Of a DNA stretch of 64,000 nt, positions 33,431 to 41,754 are shown piece after piece (position 1 is the stretch's first letter; every line of letters begins with the position of its first letter). The stretch is from CAZEPT01 sp964626965 (lineage in GTDB: Bacteria > Patescibacteriota > Minisyncoccia > Phycocordibacterales > UBA9973), in assembly GCA_964626965.1 (NCBI GenBank), contig CAZVHB010000004.1, positions 1-64,000 of the forward strand. Reading direction: 5' to 3'. Made by a program: the position numbers and the translations under genes. Under the pieces are notes generated by a model. It did not search any database. It was not told where the DNA came from and saw nothing but the letters and a program-made list of their open reading frames with translations.

Positions 33431-33934
33431 TTATGAAAATGTGTGCTTATGTACGTACGCGGTTGCTCCTTTTTTAATATTAATAATAGTGCCCTTGATA
33501 GCTTGAGAGATGGTCCATGCTCCAAGAAGAAGTATTGCGCCAACAATAGTCCAAATAAGTCTACTTTTTGCTGTTTCTAATTGCTCTGGCTTACCTTGAG
33601 CAGCAATGAACATAAAACCACTCCAGATTAAAAAGAAAGCAACGAGTGGTACTCCAATATAGAAAACGATATCAAAAAGACTTAGGAGTAATTTATCGAT
33701 GGTTGTACTTTCCCCAAGTGGGTCTTCGAGTTTTTGTGGTGTTTCAGTACCGGTACCTGGTATTACACCAGGGGCAGTAGAGCTTGCTCCAGGTATGGTG
33801 CCAGGGGCGGTAGAACTTGCTCCAGGTATGGTACCAGGAGCCGTAGAACTCTGAGCTAATACTCTTGAAACAGAGGCACTGGAAATAAACACAGTGGATA
33901 ATATAAACAAAGAGAGGACTAGATTTTTTTTCAT
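33431..33934 (-). CDS. Pilin-like membrane protein with tandem SSTAPGTIPGA repeats
   Basis: The 167 residues have a signal peptide ending RVLAQ, then three copies of SSTAPGTIPGA encoded by a 33-bp tandem repeat (about 33756-33853). A TrbC/VirB2-like pair of helices follows, with GFMFIAAQGKPEQLETAKSR between them. The start overlaps no neighbour and the stop is two bases before the start of the 32535 gene, so the two are co-transcribed. TATACT lies eight bases before the ATG. Confidence 0.7.
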   Translation of the reverse strand: MKKNLVLSLFILSTVFISSASVSRVLAQSSTAPGTIPGASSTAPGTIPGASSTAPGVIPGTGTETPQKLEDPLGESTTIDKLLLSLFDIVFYIGVPLVAFFLIWSGFMFIAAQGKPEQLETAKSRLIWTIVGAILLLGAWTISQAIKGTIINIKKGATAYVHKHTFS

Positions 33935-33962
33935 ATAAATACAGTATACATTAAAATAATAA

Positions 33963-34946
33963 TTATTTACTTTTATCTAAACACGCTGGATCCACATCTC
34001 CTTTACCAAGGAACGTATAGCAGCTGGCTTCACCACCGAACAGAACAAAATTGAGTATCGTATTAACAATGAACCACGCAAATAATACGAGAAGTATCCC
34101 TTTGAGCATATTGAGACTCATCTCTTTGGCTTTCTCTCGATACTCTGCCCCACTTTGCATAAAGTTATATCCAATCCACGCAGTCATGAATGCAACGAGT
34201 GGAATAATAAGGTACACGATAAATTTCCAAAAACTTGTGACGAGCTTGAGGAGGTCATTGAAACCACACGTATGAACATCTGAACAAATACCATCGAGTA
34301 ATCCACCTGTTGGAGCATCATCAGGGACATCAGCGGAAGTACCAGCACTTTGCTGTAATCCATATGAAGTCGCACCAGTATTCGCACCGAGTTCGATAGA
34401 CTGCACATCGGTGTATGCAATATCTGGATTTTTTGCATCAACAATCGCAAAATATACAATATTATTTTTTATATCTTTTTCGATTGAAGTAACAGTAACC
34501 TTACTAGAGGTGAAAGGCTGAACATCATTTGCATTCAAGGTTATACCCAAGAATGCATTATTTGGTTTTGTGGTTGGAGCAATATTCGTCAGCTTATTGT
34601 TTTCAGCACCATATGCAATAGCAAGACTCGGTGTTGTATAGACAAATGCTTTTATCTCACCACTTGCTATAAAACTACTCTTGTCTGTTTTCGCCCACAT
34701 GTCTGGATCAAAAACAAGTTCAAATGCATGAATTGTATCTTTTGTTTTACCGTAGGAAGTTGAGGTAATTGAGGTCGTAGGAGGAAGCGAAACTCCAGTA
34801 GTTGTAATAATAGGAGTAGCGGTAGACGGAGGAACGGCTATTGGTGGTGGAGGTGGGCCAATCTGTGCAGACACAACAGACAATAAAAATCCAAAAAAAA
34901 GAACTACGAGAAATATGGTTTTATTTATTTTTGTAAAAAATTTCAT
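33963..34946 (-). CDS. Large pilin-like membrane protein with exported beta domain
   Basis: With the ATG at 34946 the protein has 327 residues: a signal peptide ending VVSAQ, a Pro/Thr-rich linker (GPPPPPIAVPP), and an exported beta-rich domain (about 65-210) resembling a cohesin- or Ig-like fold. Two membrane helices with the polar loop SGAEYREKAKEM follow, and a short Cys-containing tail. TGC-TATACT (34955-34960 on the minus strand) lies eight bases before this ATG, which rules against the upstream start at 34964. It is the first gene of the pilin-like run. Confidence 0.68.
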   Translation of the reverse strand: MKFFTKINKTIFLVVLFFGFLLSVVSAQIGPPPPPIAVPPSTATPIITTTGVSLPPTTSITSTSYGKTKDTIHAFELVFDPDMWAKTDKSSFIASGEIKAFVYTTPSLAIAYGAENNKLTNIAPTTKPNNAFLGITLNANDVQPFTSSKVTVTSIEKDIKNNIVYFAIVDAKNPDIAYTDVQSIELGANTGATSYGLQQSAGTSADVPDDAPTGGLLDGICSDVHTCGFNDLLKLVTSFWKFIVYLIIPLVAFMTAWIGYNFMQSGAEYREKAKEMSLNMLKGILLVLFAWFIVNTILNFVLFGGEASCYTFLGKGDVDPACLDKSK

Positions 34947-34976
34947 ATACTTTGAGTATAGCAAAGATCCTGCTGT

Positions 34977-36305
34977 TTAATTTAATAAATCATTCATTCG
35001 AGCATTCGCTTCTTCTATCGATGCTTTGATATCGAGACTATTTCTAACAACTTGTGTGACCATATCTTCAAATATTTTTTCTGTATCGAGGTAGTTCACA
35101 TCAAACCAGCCAGAAGCTATCACAGCAGAACTATAGACAATTGGACCCTCTTTTGTTGCTGGAGGAGTAGTGAGTAAGTCTTTCCGTACAGGAGCAATCG
35201 GAAAGAGTGCTTGGGCGCCATTAAGAATTTTTGCTGAAAAGTCTTTATCTTTCATAAGTAACACTGCTTGATATGCGGCAAATTGTTCTTTTGATGCTTT
35301 TGTGATGGCAAGACCATACATCCGCCCGAAAGTTCTTTTTGCTTTTACTCCTTCGGCTTGAGGAATCATTGCAACATCAAAATTGATACTTGGATTAATC
35401 TCACCAATTTGAGGCATTTCACTAGCGAACCCAACATACTGTGCTGCTTGCTCACTTGCAAAAGCGTCGAGTGCCTCAGGCATCGCTCTATTCCACGCAT
35501 ATGAAGTTTTCAGTGGATCTGAAAACTGTGTGAAGAATTGTACTACGTACTGTGCAATTGATGTTGAGGTGCCAGGCATCGCGTCCATAATATTACTTGT
35601 TGCACCTTTGTTGTTTGGATCAGTCGAGACAGTCACAATAGGATTACCAGCTTGAATAAGAAGAAGTGCAATCATGTCTTTTGCGTGAGTAATATTGTTG
35701 AACGTTCCCATAGGAAGACCTGACTCTAAAATAATTTCTGCACCAGATTTTCTATTAAGTTTGAGTGCATAGTTTGAAACTTCCTGCCATGTCTTTGGTG
35801 GATCAAGAAAAGCAACATTATTGTAACTGACGCGATTGAAATAAAAAATCATCGGGTCAAGAAGAATTGGAAATGCTAAAATACCGTCAGAAAAAAGAAA
35901 CAGACGGGCTTCATCAACATACAGATCACGATAGTCACGATCACCAAACGTCGTATACGGAACGTGAACAAATTTTGATTGGTGTTTAAGAAGAATTTCG
36001 TGAGGAGCAAGAACAATATCTGGTCCTTGTTGAGCAGCAATTGCTTCACTAATATTCTGATCAATCATATCTGGTGCTTTTTCTATATAGGTAAGTGTCA
36101 TTTGATTCGCTTGGGCGAATTCATTTACTGCATCAATCACAACTTCTCGAGGAAGTGTTCCCCAAATAGTCAAAGATTTATTGGTCAGAGGTGGAATCTT
36201 GTCGCCAGAACTCGGTAATTTAATTGCTCCAGAGAAAAAAAGAACAGCTACAAAAATAAAGACCCCGAACACAGCGAGTACGATGAATTGAAATTGATTC
36301 TTCAT
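34977..36305 (-). CDS. Solute-binding protein, family 1, membrane anchored
   Basis: The 442 residues have one N-terminal helix (about 8-28) without a lipobox Cys, then a periplasmic-binding fold: KSLTIWGTLP, GPDIVLAPHEI, FPILLDPMIFYFNR, PKTWQEVSNYALKL and FGRMYGLAITKAS. This fits the extracellular solute-binding family 1 (sugar-type). No permease or ATPase gene is nearby. The start is 4 bases after the gyrA stop and the gene is followed by the pilin-like run, so it sits between gyrA and surface proteins in one apparent operon. Confidence 0.85.
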   Translation of the reverse strand: MKNQFQFIVLAVFGVFIFVAVLFFSGAIKLPSSGDKIPPLTNKSLTIWGTLPREVVIDAVNEFAQANQMTLTYIEKAPDMIDQNISEAIAAQQGPDIVLAPHEILLKHQSKFVHVPYTTFGDRDYRDLYVDEARLFLFSDGILAFPILLDPMIFYFNRVSYNNVAFLDPPKTWQEVSNYALKLNRKSGAEIILESGLPMGTFNNITHAKDMIALLLIQAGNPIVTVSTDPNNKGATSNIMDAMPGTSTSIAQYVVQFFTQFSDPLKTSYAWNRAMPEALDAFASEQAAQYVGFASEMPQIGEINPSINFDVAMIPQAEGVKAKRTFGRMYGLAITKASKEQFAAYQAVLLMKDKDFSAKILNGAQALFPIAPVRKDLLTTPPATKEGPIVYSSAVIASGWFDVNYLDTEKIFEDMVTQVVRNSLDIKASIEEANARMNDLLN

Positions 36306-36308
36306 AGA

Positions 36309-38780
36309 TTACAAACACGCAAGAGAAGCGATACTGTCCCCTGCTTTTAATTTCATAATAGTAACGCCTTGTGTTTGACGTCCCAAATTTGGTACAGACT
36401 CAAGACCTGTACGAATAACCTGACTCTTTTTTGACATTGCAATAACTTCTTCTTCTGTAGTGATAACAGTACCTGCGATAAGAGCACCTGTCTTTGCAGT
36501 AATTTTTGTTGTTTTAATACCAGACCCTCCACGTTTTTGGATTTTGTATTCTGCAATTTCAGTTTTCTTTCCGTATCCATTCTCAGAGAGCGTCATAAAG
36601 AAAGCTGTTTTCTCTTCGTCTTTTTTCACAACACCAATACCAATAATTGTGTCACCACGACCGAGTTTCATTGCACGCACACCACCAGCAGTGCGACCCA
36701 TTTCACGAATATCATTTTCTTTAAAACGAATTGCTTGACCACCTTTTGTTGCAACCATAACAGAGTCCCCTTTTTCTGTGAGGAGTGCTCCTTGAAGAGA
36801 ATCTTTATCATCGAGCTTAATCGCAATAAGACCACTACGGCGTACATCTTTGAAATGATCGTACGACATTTTTTTAGCCACCCCATTTGTTGTGATGAGC
36901 ATGAGATATTGGTCTTTTGATTTTTTATCTTTTTCAACAGCAAGTACTGACATGACTTTCTCATCGGTTGTCAGCTGTAGGAAGTTCATGATTGATTTTC
37001 CTTTGGTCGCACGACGTCCCTCAGGAATATCAAACATACGAATTTGGTATGCTTTACCGAGATTAGTAAAGAAGAGGAGGTCACTGTGTGTATTTGTATT
37101 AATGAGCAGTGTCACAAAATCCTCTTCTTTTGTTTCAAGGTCAATCACTCCAACACCACCACGTTTTTGTGAACGGTATTCAGTAGGATCAGTACGCTTT
37201 ACATATCCACCTTGTGTATAGACGAGTACAGATTCTTTTTCTGGGATTAAATCTTCTTCACTAATCGTTTTGATACCACCACGAACAATTTTTGAACGTC
37301 GTTCATCATTGTATTTTTCTTTTATAACTGCGAGTTCATCAGAAATAATTCCACGAATGAGTTTTTGGCTCGCGAGAATTGTTTTGAGTTCTTTAATGAG
37401 CGCTTGTTTTTCTTTGAGTTCTTCTTCGACGGCTTTTCTTTCAAGACCAGCAAGTTTTTGCAAACGCATTTCGAGGATTGCAGTTGCTTGAATTTCAGAG
37501 AATTTAAATTCTTTGATAAGGTTGGTTTTTGCAATCGATGCATCTTTTGATGCACGAATAATACTAATCACTTTATCGATATGATCAAGCGCTTTTTTGA
37601 GACCAAGTAAAATATGTTCTCGCTCTTCTGCCCGACGCAAATCATACACAGTACGACGACGAACAACGACTTCACGGTGTTTAATAAATTCAACAAGAAT
37701 ACTCTTGAGTGACAATGTCTGAGGAACACCGTCAACGAGTGCAACGAGGTTAAAGTGAAATGATTGCTCGAGTTGTGTGTGTTTATAGAGATAGTTCAAT
37801 ACTTTTTGTGGATGTACACCATTTTTGAGATCAATCACCACACGAATGTCACGAGTTGATTCATCACGAAGTCCTTTGATACCTTCGAGTTTTTTTTCTT
37901 GAACAAGTTCAGCAATAGCCATCACGAGGTTTTGTTTATTGACGCGGTACGGAATAGAAGTAATGACGATTTGTGACATACCACTCTTGAGCTCTACTAT
38001 TTCAGCTTCACCCCGAGTAACAACGCCACCACGTCCTGTTGCATACGCATGTTTCATTTCTGGAGTACTGTATATCATACCTCCAGTTGGAAAATCTGGT
38101 CCTTTTACAAACTGCAAAAGGTCATCAGTTGTTGCCTCTTCATTTTCTATCAAGTGTTGTGTCGCATCGATAATCTCACCCAAGTGGTGTGGTGGAACGT
38201 TCGTCGCCATACCCACAGCAATACCGAGTGTACCATTGAGGAGGAATGAAGGAATAGCCGTCGGAAGAACAACTGGTTCTTTTCGACTCGCATCATAGTT
38301 TGGAGCAAAATCAACTGTTTCTTTTTCAATATCTTTGAGCATCTCAGCAGAGAGCTTTGACATACGTGCTTCGGTATAACGCATCGCAGCAGCATTATCA
38401 CCATCGATAGATCCAAAGTTACCTTGCCCTATAATAAGCGGATAGCGATATGAAAATTCTTGTGCCATTCCAACCATCGAGTCATACACAGCAACATCGC
38501 CATGAGGGTGATACTTTGCCAAAACGTCTCCAACTACCGCAGCAGACTTTTTTGGCTTACTATTTGCGGTGAGATTCATCTCATGCATCGCGTACAAGAT
38601 ACGTCGGTGTACAGGTTTGAGACCATCACGCACATCAGGAAGTGCGCGCTCAGTAATAACAGACATCGCATAGTTAATATACGACTCTTTCATTTCTGTG
38701 ATGATATCAATAGGAAGCACAGAGATTCGCTCTATGATTGGTTCATCTGTATGTGGTTGTGGTGTTTGTTTTTTTGCCAT
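36309..38780 (-). CDS. gyrA: DNA gyrase subunit A
   Basis: This type IIA topoisomerase subunit cuts and reseals DNA. The 823-residue chain has SYINYAMSVITERALPDVRDG, the quinolone region KYHPHGDVAVYD and the active-site Tyr in AAAMRYTEARMS. The C-terminal beta-pinwheel has a GyrA box variant QKRGGVG and a later QKRGGSG. Where E. coli has Ser83 this protein has Val (GDV), while the Asp at 87 is kept. The gene is preceded on the same strand by a small membrane protein and an MBL-fold gene. Confidence 0.96.
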   Translation of the reverse strand: MAKKQTPQPHTDEPIIERISVLPIDIITEMKESYINYAMSVITERALPDVRDGLKPVHRRILYAMHEMNLTANSKPKKSAAVVGDVLAKYHPHGDVAVYDSMVGMAQEFSYRYPLIIGQGNFGSIDGDNAAAMRYTEARMSKLSAEMLKDIEKETVDFAPNYDASRKEPVVLPTAIPSFLLNGTLGIAVGMATNVPPHHLGEIIDATQHLIENEEATTDDLLQFVKGPDFPTGGMIYSTPEMKHAYATGRGGVVTRGEAEIVELKSGMSQIVITSIPYRVNKQNLVMAIAELVQEKKLEGIKGLRDESTRDIRVVIDLKNGVHPQKVLNYLYKHTQLEQSFHFNLVALVDGVPQTLSLKSILVEFIKHREVVVRRRTVYDLRRAEEREHILLGLKKALDHIDKVISIIRASKDASIAKTNLIKEFKFSEIQATAILEMRLQKLAGLERKAVEEELKEKQALIKELKTILASQKLIRGIISDELAVIKEKYNDERRSKIVRGGIKTISEEDLIPEKESVLVYTQGGYVKRTDPTEYRSQKRGGVGVIDLETKEEDFVTLLINTNTHSDLLFFTNLGKAYQIRMFDIPEGRRATKGKSIMNFLQLTTDEKVMSVLAVEKDKKSKDQYLMLITTNGVAKKMSYDHFKDVRRSGLIAIKLDDKDSLQGALLTEKGDSVMVATKGGQAIRFKENDIREMGRTAGGVRAMKLGRGDTIIGIGVVKKDEEKTAFFMTLSENGYGKKTEIAEYKIQKRGGSGIKTTKITAKTGALIAGTVITTEEEVIAMSKKSQVIRTGLESVPNLGRQTQGVTIMKLKAGDSIASLACL

Positions 38781-38804
38781 ATATATTTTACTTATTTTTG
38801 GGTG

Positions 38805-39059
38805 CTATTCATCGCTATTTGAAATCTGTGAGGTGACACGAATTACTTGTTCTTGAAAGAGGTTTTTTGTTTCTGTGTCTATTTTTTTCGTGACAGGATC
38901 GACAACGAGCTGTTTCTTGAGAAGTGTAATCCATAACAGTACAATCACAAGACCACACAAGCCTGTCAGAAACCGAATGATGTGCATCCTTGTTTCATAA
39001 GATTTTCCTCGCATATGCGAAACAATACGTTTTGTATGATGTGTAATGTGTTTTCTCAT
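38805..39059 (-). CDS. Small single-helix membrane protein
   Basis: The 84 residues have a very basic N-terminus (MRKHITHHTKRIVSHMRGK), one membrane helix (about 30-46) and an acidic C-terminal tail. I recognise no family. It lies between the MBL-fold gene (11 bp) and gyrA (24 bp), all on one strand. Confidence 0.65.
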   Translation of the reverse strand: MRKHITHHTKRIVSHMRGKSYETRMHIIRFLTGLCGLVIVLLWITLLKKQLVVDPVTKKIDTETKNLFQEQVIRVTSQISNSDE

Positions 39060-39070
39060 AATAAATTTTC

Positions 39071-39688
39071 CTATTCTTCACTAATTAAAATAATCTCAGT
39101 TTGTTTTCCAAAAATATCTTTTTTCTTGAGCGTTAGTTTGTCAACTTTTTCTGGTTTTGTGTTCCCTGCTTCTTTCAAGAATACTTCAAGTGTTTTTGGT
39201 GTGTAATCAACTGGAATAATAATATTCGCCTCAAAAGAAACAGCGAGTTTGTAGAGTTCGGATGGAGAGATTGTATCTTCGCGGAGTGATACAAATAAAA
39301 TCTCAGGAGAATCAATTCTTCCCTTGTCGGACGCTTTGAGTGTTTCGCCAAGTGGACCAAGAATACAAATATTTACTCCTTCCATGAGTATGGAATACAC
39401 AGTATTGATGTATTCTTTTTTATCGAGTGTTGTCTTTGTCGCAATACCTTTAATTAAGATTTCTTTTGACTCGTAGTCACCTGGGCCATCAATAATAAGA
39501 GGCACTTGGTCACCGTACGTATTTTGTTCTGTACTATAGTAGTCGTCATGATGGTTTGAACACAGCACAATAGACGCACCAAAACGTGGTGCTTTTTGTT
39601 TTGAACTTTTTGATGGTGGATTTACAGAAAGTACTGTGTCTCCTTGGCTAATCTTTAAATAGTGACCTCCATAATACGAAATAATCAT
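39071..39688 (-). CDS. MBL-fold protein with degenerate metal site
   Basis: The 205-residue protein resembles UlaG-like metallo-beta-lactamase-fold hydrolases: YYGGHYLKI at the start, then IVLCSNHHDDYYS where active members have THxHxDH, and IIDGPGDYE. Some metal ligands are replaced, so activity is doubtful. TGG-TATACT ends six bases before the ATG, consistent with a leaderless transcript that may run into gyrA. Confidence 0.7.
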   Translation of the reverse strand: MIISYYGGHYLKISQGDTVLSVNPPSKSSKQKAPRFGASIVLCSNHHDDYYSTEQNTYGDQVPLIIDGPGDYESKEILIKGIATKTTLDKKEYINTVYSILMEGVNICILGPLGETLKASDKGRIDSPEILFVSLREDTISPSELYKLAVSFEANIIIPVDYTPKTLEVFLKEAGNTKPEKVDKLTLKKKDIFGKQTEIILISEE

Positions 39689-39756
39689 AGATAGAGTATA
39701 CCATACTCAGTTTTTAGTTGGTAGTTTTTAGTTGGTAGGAATACACATTGGAGTAA

Positions 39757-39960
39757 ACACAAAGCGGGGGGGGGCCAAGCCTCGCCCCGCGTTGTTCACC
39801 AACACTTGGAAAAAATATATATATTTTGGATAAAATACAGAAATTATAGTGCGCAATTGCACTAAAANNNNNNNNNNTTTTTTTTTTTTTTTTTATAAAA
39901 AAAATTGTACAAAACCACACCCCGGGCCCCCCAACCCCCCCCCCCCGCTTTGTACACAAA
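39757..39960. other. Contig join with garbled duplicate flanks
   Basis: Ns lie at 39868-39877. The 80 bases left of them follow the good sequence 39945-40024 base for base with many errors, ending in the same tagtgcgcaattgcactaaaa. The T- and C-rich bases right of them look like a poor copy of the left flank. The true separator is probably a hairpin with arms cacaaagcgg/ccgctttgt. No gene should be called here. Confidence 0.78.
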
Positions 39961-39963
39961 CTC

Positions 39964-39992
39964 TTGCAAAATATCTATATATGTGCTATAAT
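39964..39992 (+). promoter_or_regulatory. Promoter of the type IX-like secreted protein
   Basis: TTGCAA (39964-39969) and TGC-TATAAT (39987-39992) are spaced by 17 bases. The leader of about 50 bases holds a quasi-palindrome (agtgc-gcaattgc-act, 40006-40021) and AAACCTTAAAA (40027-40037). Confidence 0.7.
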
Positions 39993-40049
39993 ATACTCAA
40001 ATTCTAGTGCGCAATTGCACTAAAATAAACCTTAAAATTTTAAATAAAG

Positions 40050-41645
40050 ATGAAAAAACTTTTCAGCACCCTCCTGATGGCATTGTTTTGTGGCTTTTTT
40101 AGCACAACAGCTAATGCTCAAACCTGTAATTTCGGATTTGACACTGTAGCAACAGGCGTCAACCACATCATTGACCCTGGGACAACCGACACAATCGCTG
40201 TCTTTCGAATTATCACGGATTCCTGTGGTGGAACAATCACCGGAATCAATTTTATCAAAGACAGCACCGTACTCTTCCCCACTTCAGCAGATACTAATTT
40301 TACAAATGTAAAATTGTACATCGATACAGTACTACAACCATTTCTAATCCCCTCCCTGTACTCCACAGTGTGGAATACAGTTATCATGAACTACGGTGTC
40401 ACCCCACACGACACATTAGTACTGACATTCATAGCTGATATCAAACCAGGCGCAATGCCAAGCGGACACATGCGAATGAAAGGTGGGTTTACTATCCTTG
40501 ATTCAGTCAGTAGTAGTTCGTATTTTATAACTAACGTAATCGGACAAACCATGACCATTGCGGGTTGCGCATTATCTTGCACACAAAACACAAATTTTGT
40601 GAGCCAAAACATCGCACCAGGTACACACATCCAAATCGGAAGTTTTAAATTTAAAAACTTGGGACCATGCACTTTACCTGTATTGAACGTCACAATAAAC
40701 AATATTGCAAACGTTGCTAATACTAATATTACAAATGTGATGATTCAAAAAGGTGCGACCCAGATGGGCTCGACCTTAGGAGTCATGGGCACAAACTCTG
40801 TATTTGCAGTTAATGACAACGTGATTGATTCACTGATCTATGATGTCTATGCAGATATAATCTATCCAGGAGTCAACAGTGGAGATAGCATCAAGCTCAC
40901 CATGCAAGGTTTTGCTGGTTATAGTCCTTTCACCGGAGCTTTAATTCCGGCAACAACCGGTATTGGTCAGACAATGACACTGAACTTTGGTGTTGCCGTA
41001 CCGTGTTTCTTAAACGGCACAGACGTCGCATCTGATTCAACAGCCTATCCTGGTGTGACTCAGCCTTTCCTGTCAATTAAATTGAAACCAACATGCACGA
41101 GTCTTATTACTGCAATAAAAGTTGAAGACATTGGAGATGCGCTTGATGCAGATGTTACTACATGCTATTTTAGCAACGGAACATCTATTGTGAGTAATAC
41201 ATTAAGCCCATTAACGTTCAACCAAACATTTACGTTAAGCGAAAATATCAATGCAGGACAAACAAAATTCTTGACCATGATGGGAACACTCGCAGCAACA
41301 GCAATAGTAGGTAAATCTTACAAATTTATAGTAACTGTCTACTACAATGATGGAACAAGTAAAGACACGATTATACCTATCATCCCTAAAAAAGTGATCC
41401 TCAATACACTAGGAACTCAAGATATCTCACAAAATCATATTTCTATTTTTCCAAATCCAGCAAGTGAATTCATATCCTTTAATGGACTGGAGAAATCTAC
41501 TGAAATCCTGATCACTGATATGTCAGGGCGAACAATGCTGAGAAAATTTATTTCACAAAACGATACAATTGACGTACATAATTACCCAAAAGGTATATAT
41601 ATCGTCAAAAGTAACAACTGGCAACAAAAATTGATTGTTCAGTAA
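40050..41645 (+). CDS. Secreted repeat protein with type IX-like C-terminal sorting domain
   Basis: The 531 residues have a signal peptide (MKKLFSTLLMALFCGFFSTT, cleaved near ANAQ). Three related beta-sandwich repeats of about 145 residues follow (25-170, 171-325, 326-450), each with a Cys near its edges and ending in GQTMTxxxG-like strands. The last 70 residues match the Por/T9SS type A sorting domain: HISIFPNPASEFISF, LITDMSGRTMLRK, YPKGIYIVK and a final basic strand QQKLIVQ. That domain is known essentially from Bacteroidota and relatives. Here it sits between CPR-type genes, with a local-type promoter and leader motif. No T9SS translocon gene is in the window. Confidence 0.8.
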   Translation: MKKLFSTLLMALFCGFFSTTANAQTCNFGFDTVATGVNHIIDPGTTDTIAVFRIITDSCGGTITGINFIKDSTVLFPTSADTNFTNVKLYIDTVLQPFLIPSLYSTVWNTVIMNYGVTPHDTLVLTFIADIKPGAMPSGHMRMKGGFTILDSVSSSSYFITNVIGQTMTIAGCALSCTQNTNFVSQNIAPGTHIQIGSFKFKNLGPCTLPVLNVTINNIANVANTNITNVMIQKGATQMGSTLGVMGTNSVFAVNDNVIDSLIYDVYADIIYPGVNSGDSIKLTMQGFAGYSPFTGALIPATTGIGQTMTLNFGVAVPCFLNGTDVASDSTAYPGVTQPFLSIKLKPTCTSLITAIKVEDIGDALDADVTTCYFSNGTSIVSNTLSPLTFNQTFTLSENINAGQTKFLTMMGTLAATAIVGKSYKFIVTVYYNDGTSKDTIIPIIPKKVILNTLGTQDISQNHISIFPNPASEFISFNGLEKSTEILITDMSGRTMLRKFISQNDTIDVHNYPKGIYIVKSNNWQQKLIVQ

Positions 41646-41667
41646 GTATAAGTAATAGTACCATTGG

Positions 41668-41700
41668 GCTGTTTTCGCTTTTGCGGAAACAGCTTTTTTT
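41668..41700 (+). terminator. Terminator of the secreted protein gene
   Basis: ggctgttttcgc and gcggaaacagc pair around tttt (one G-T pair), followed by seven or more Ts. Confidence 0.8.
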
Positions 41701-41719
41701 ATATCCAAACCCCTTTTAT

Positions 41720-41748
41720 TTGCATTTTTTACAAAAATAAGGTATACA
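41720..41748 (+). promoter_or_regulatory. Promoter of rpsA
   Basis: TTGCAT (41720-41725) and TATACA (41743-41748) are 17 bases apart. RNA would start near 41755, about 119 bases before the rpsA ATG. Confidence 0.6.
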
Positions 41749-41754
41749 TAGAGG

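Noticed and set aside
33109..33853. CRISPR array
   Set aside because: The repeats are directly tandem, in frame and encode GLD(A/S)G or SSTAPGTIPGA. There are no spacers and no cas genes.
39714..39959. Minus-strand ORF spanning the Ns, and similar ORFs at 14734-14916 and 43008-43439
   Set aside because: They run through Ns and garbled flanks and have low-complexity or nonsense protein sequence.
40050..41645. The sorting-domain gene as contamination joined by scaffolding
   Set aside because: The only nearby join (39868) has overlapping flanks that agree on both sides, and the gene continues without a gap into rpsA with the same promoter style. It stays possible only if the right contig itself is chimeric.
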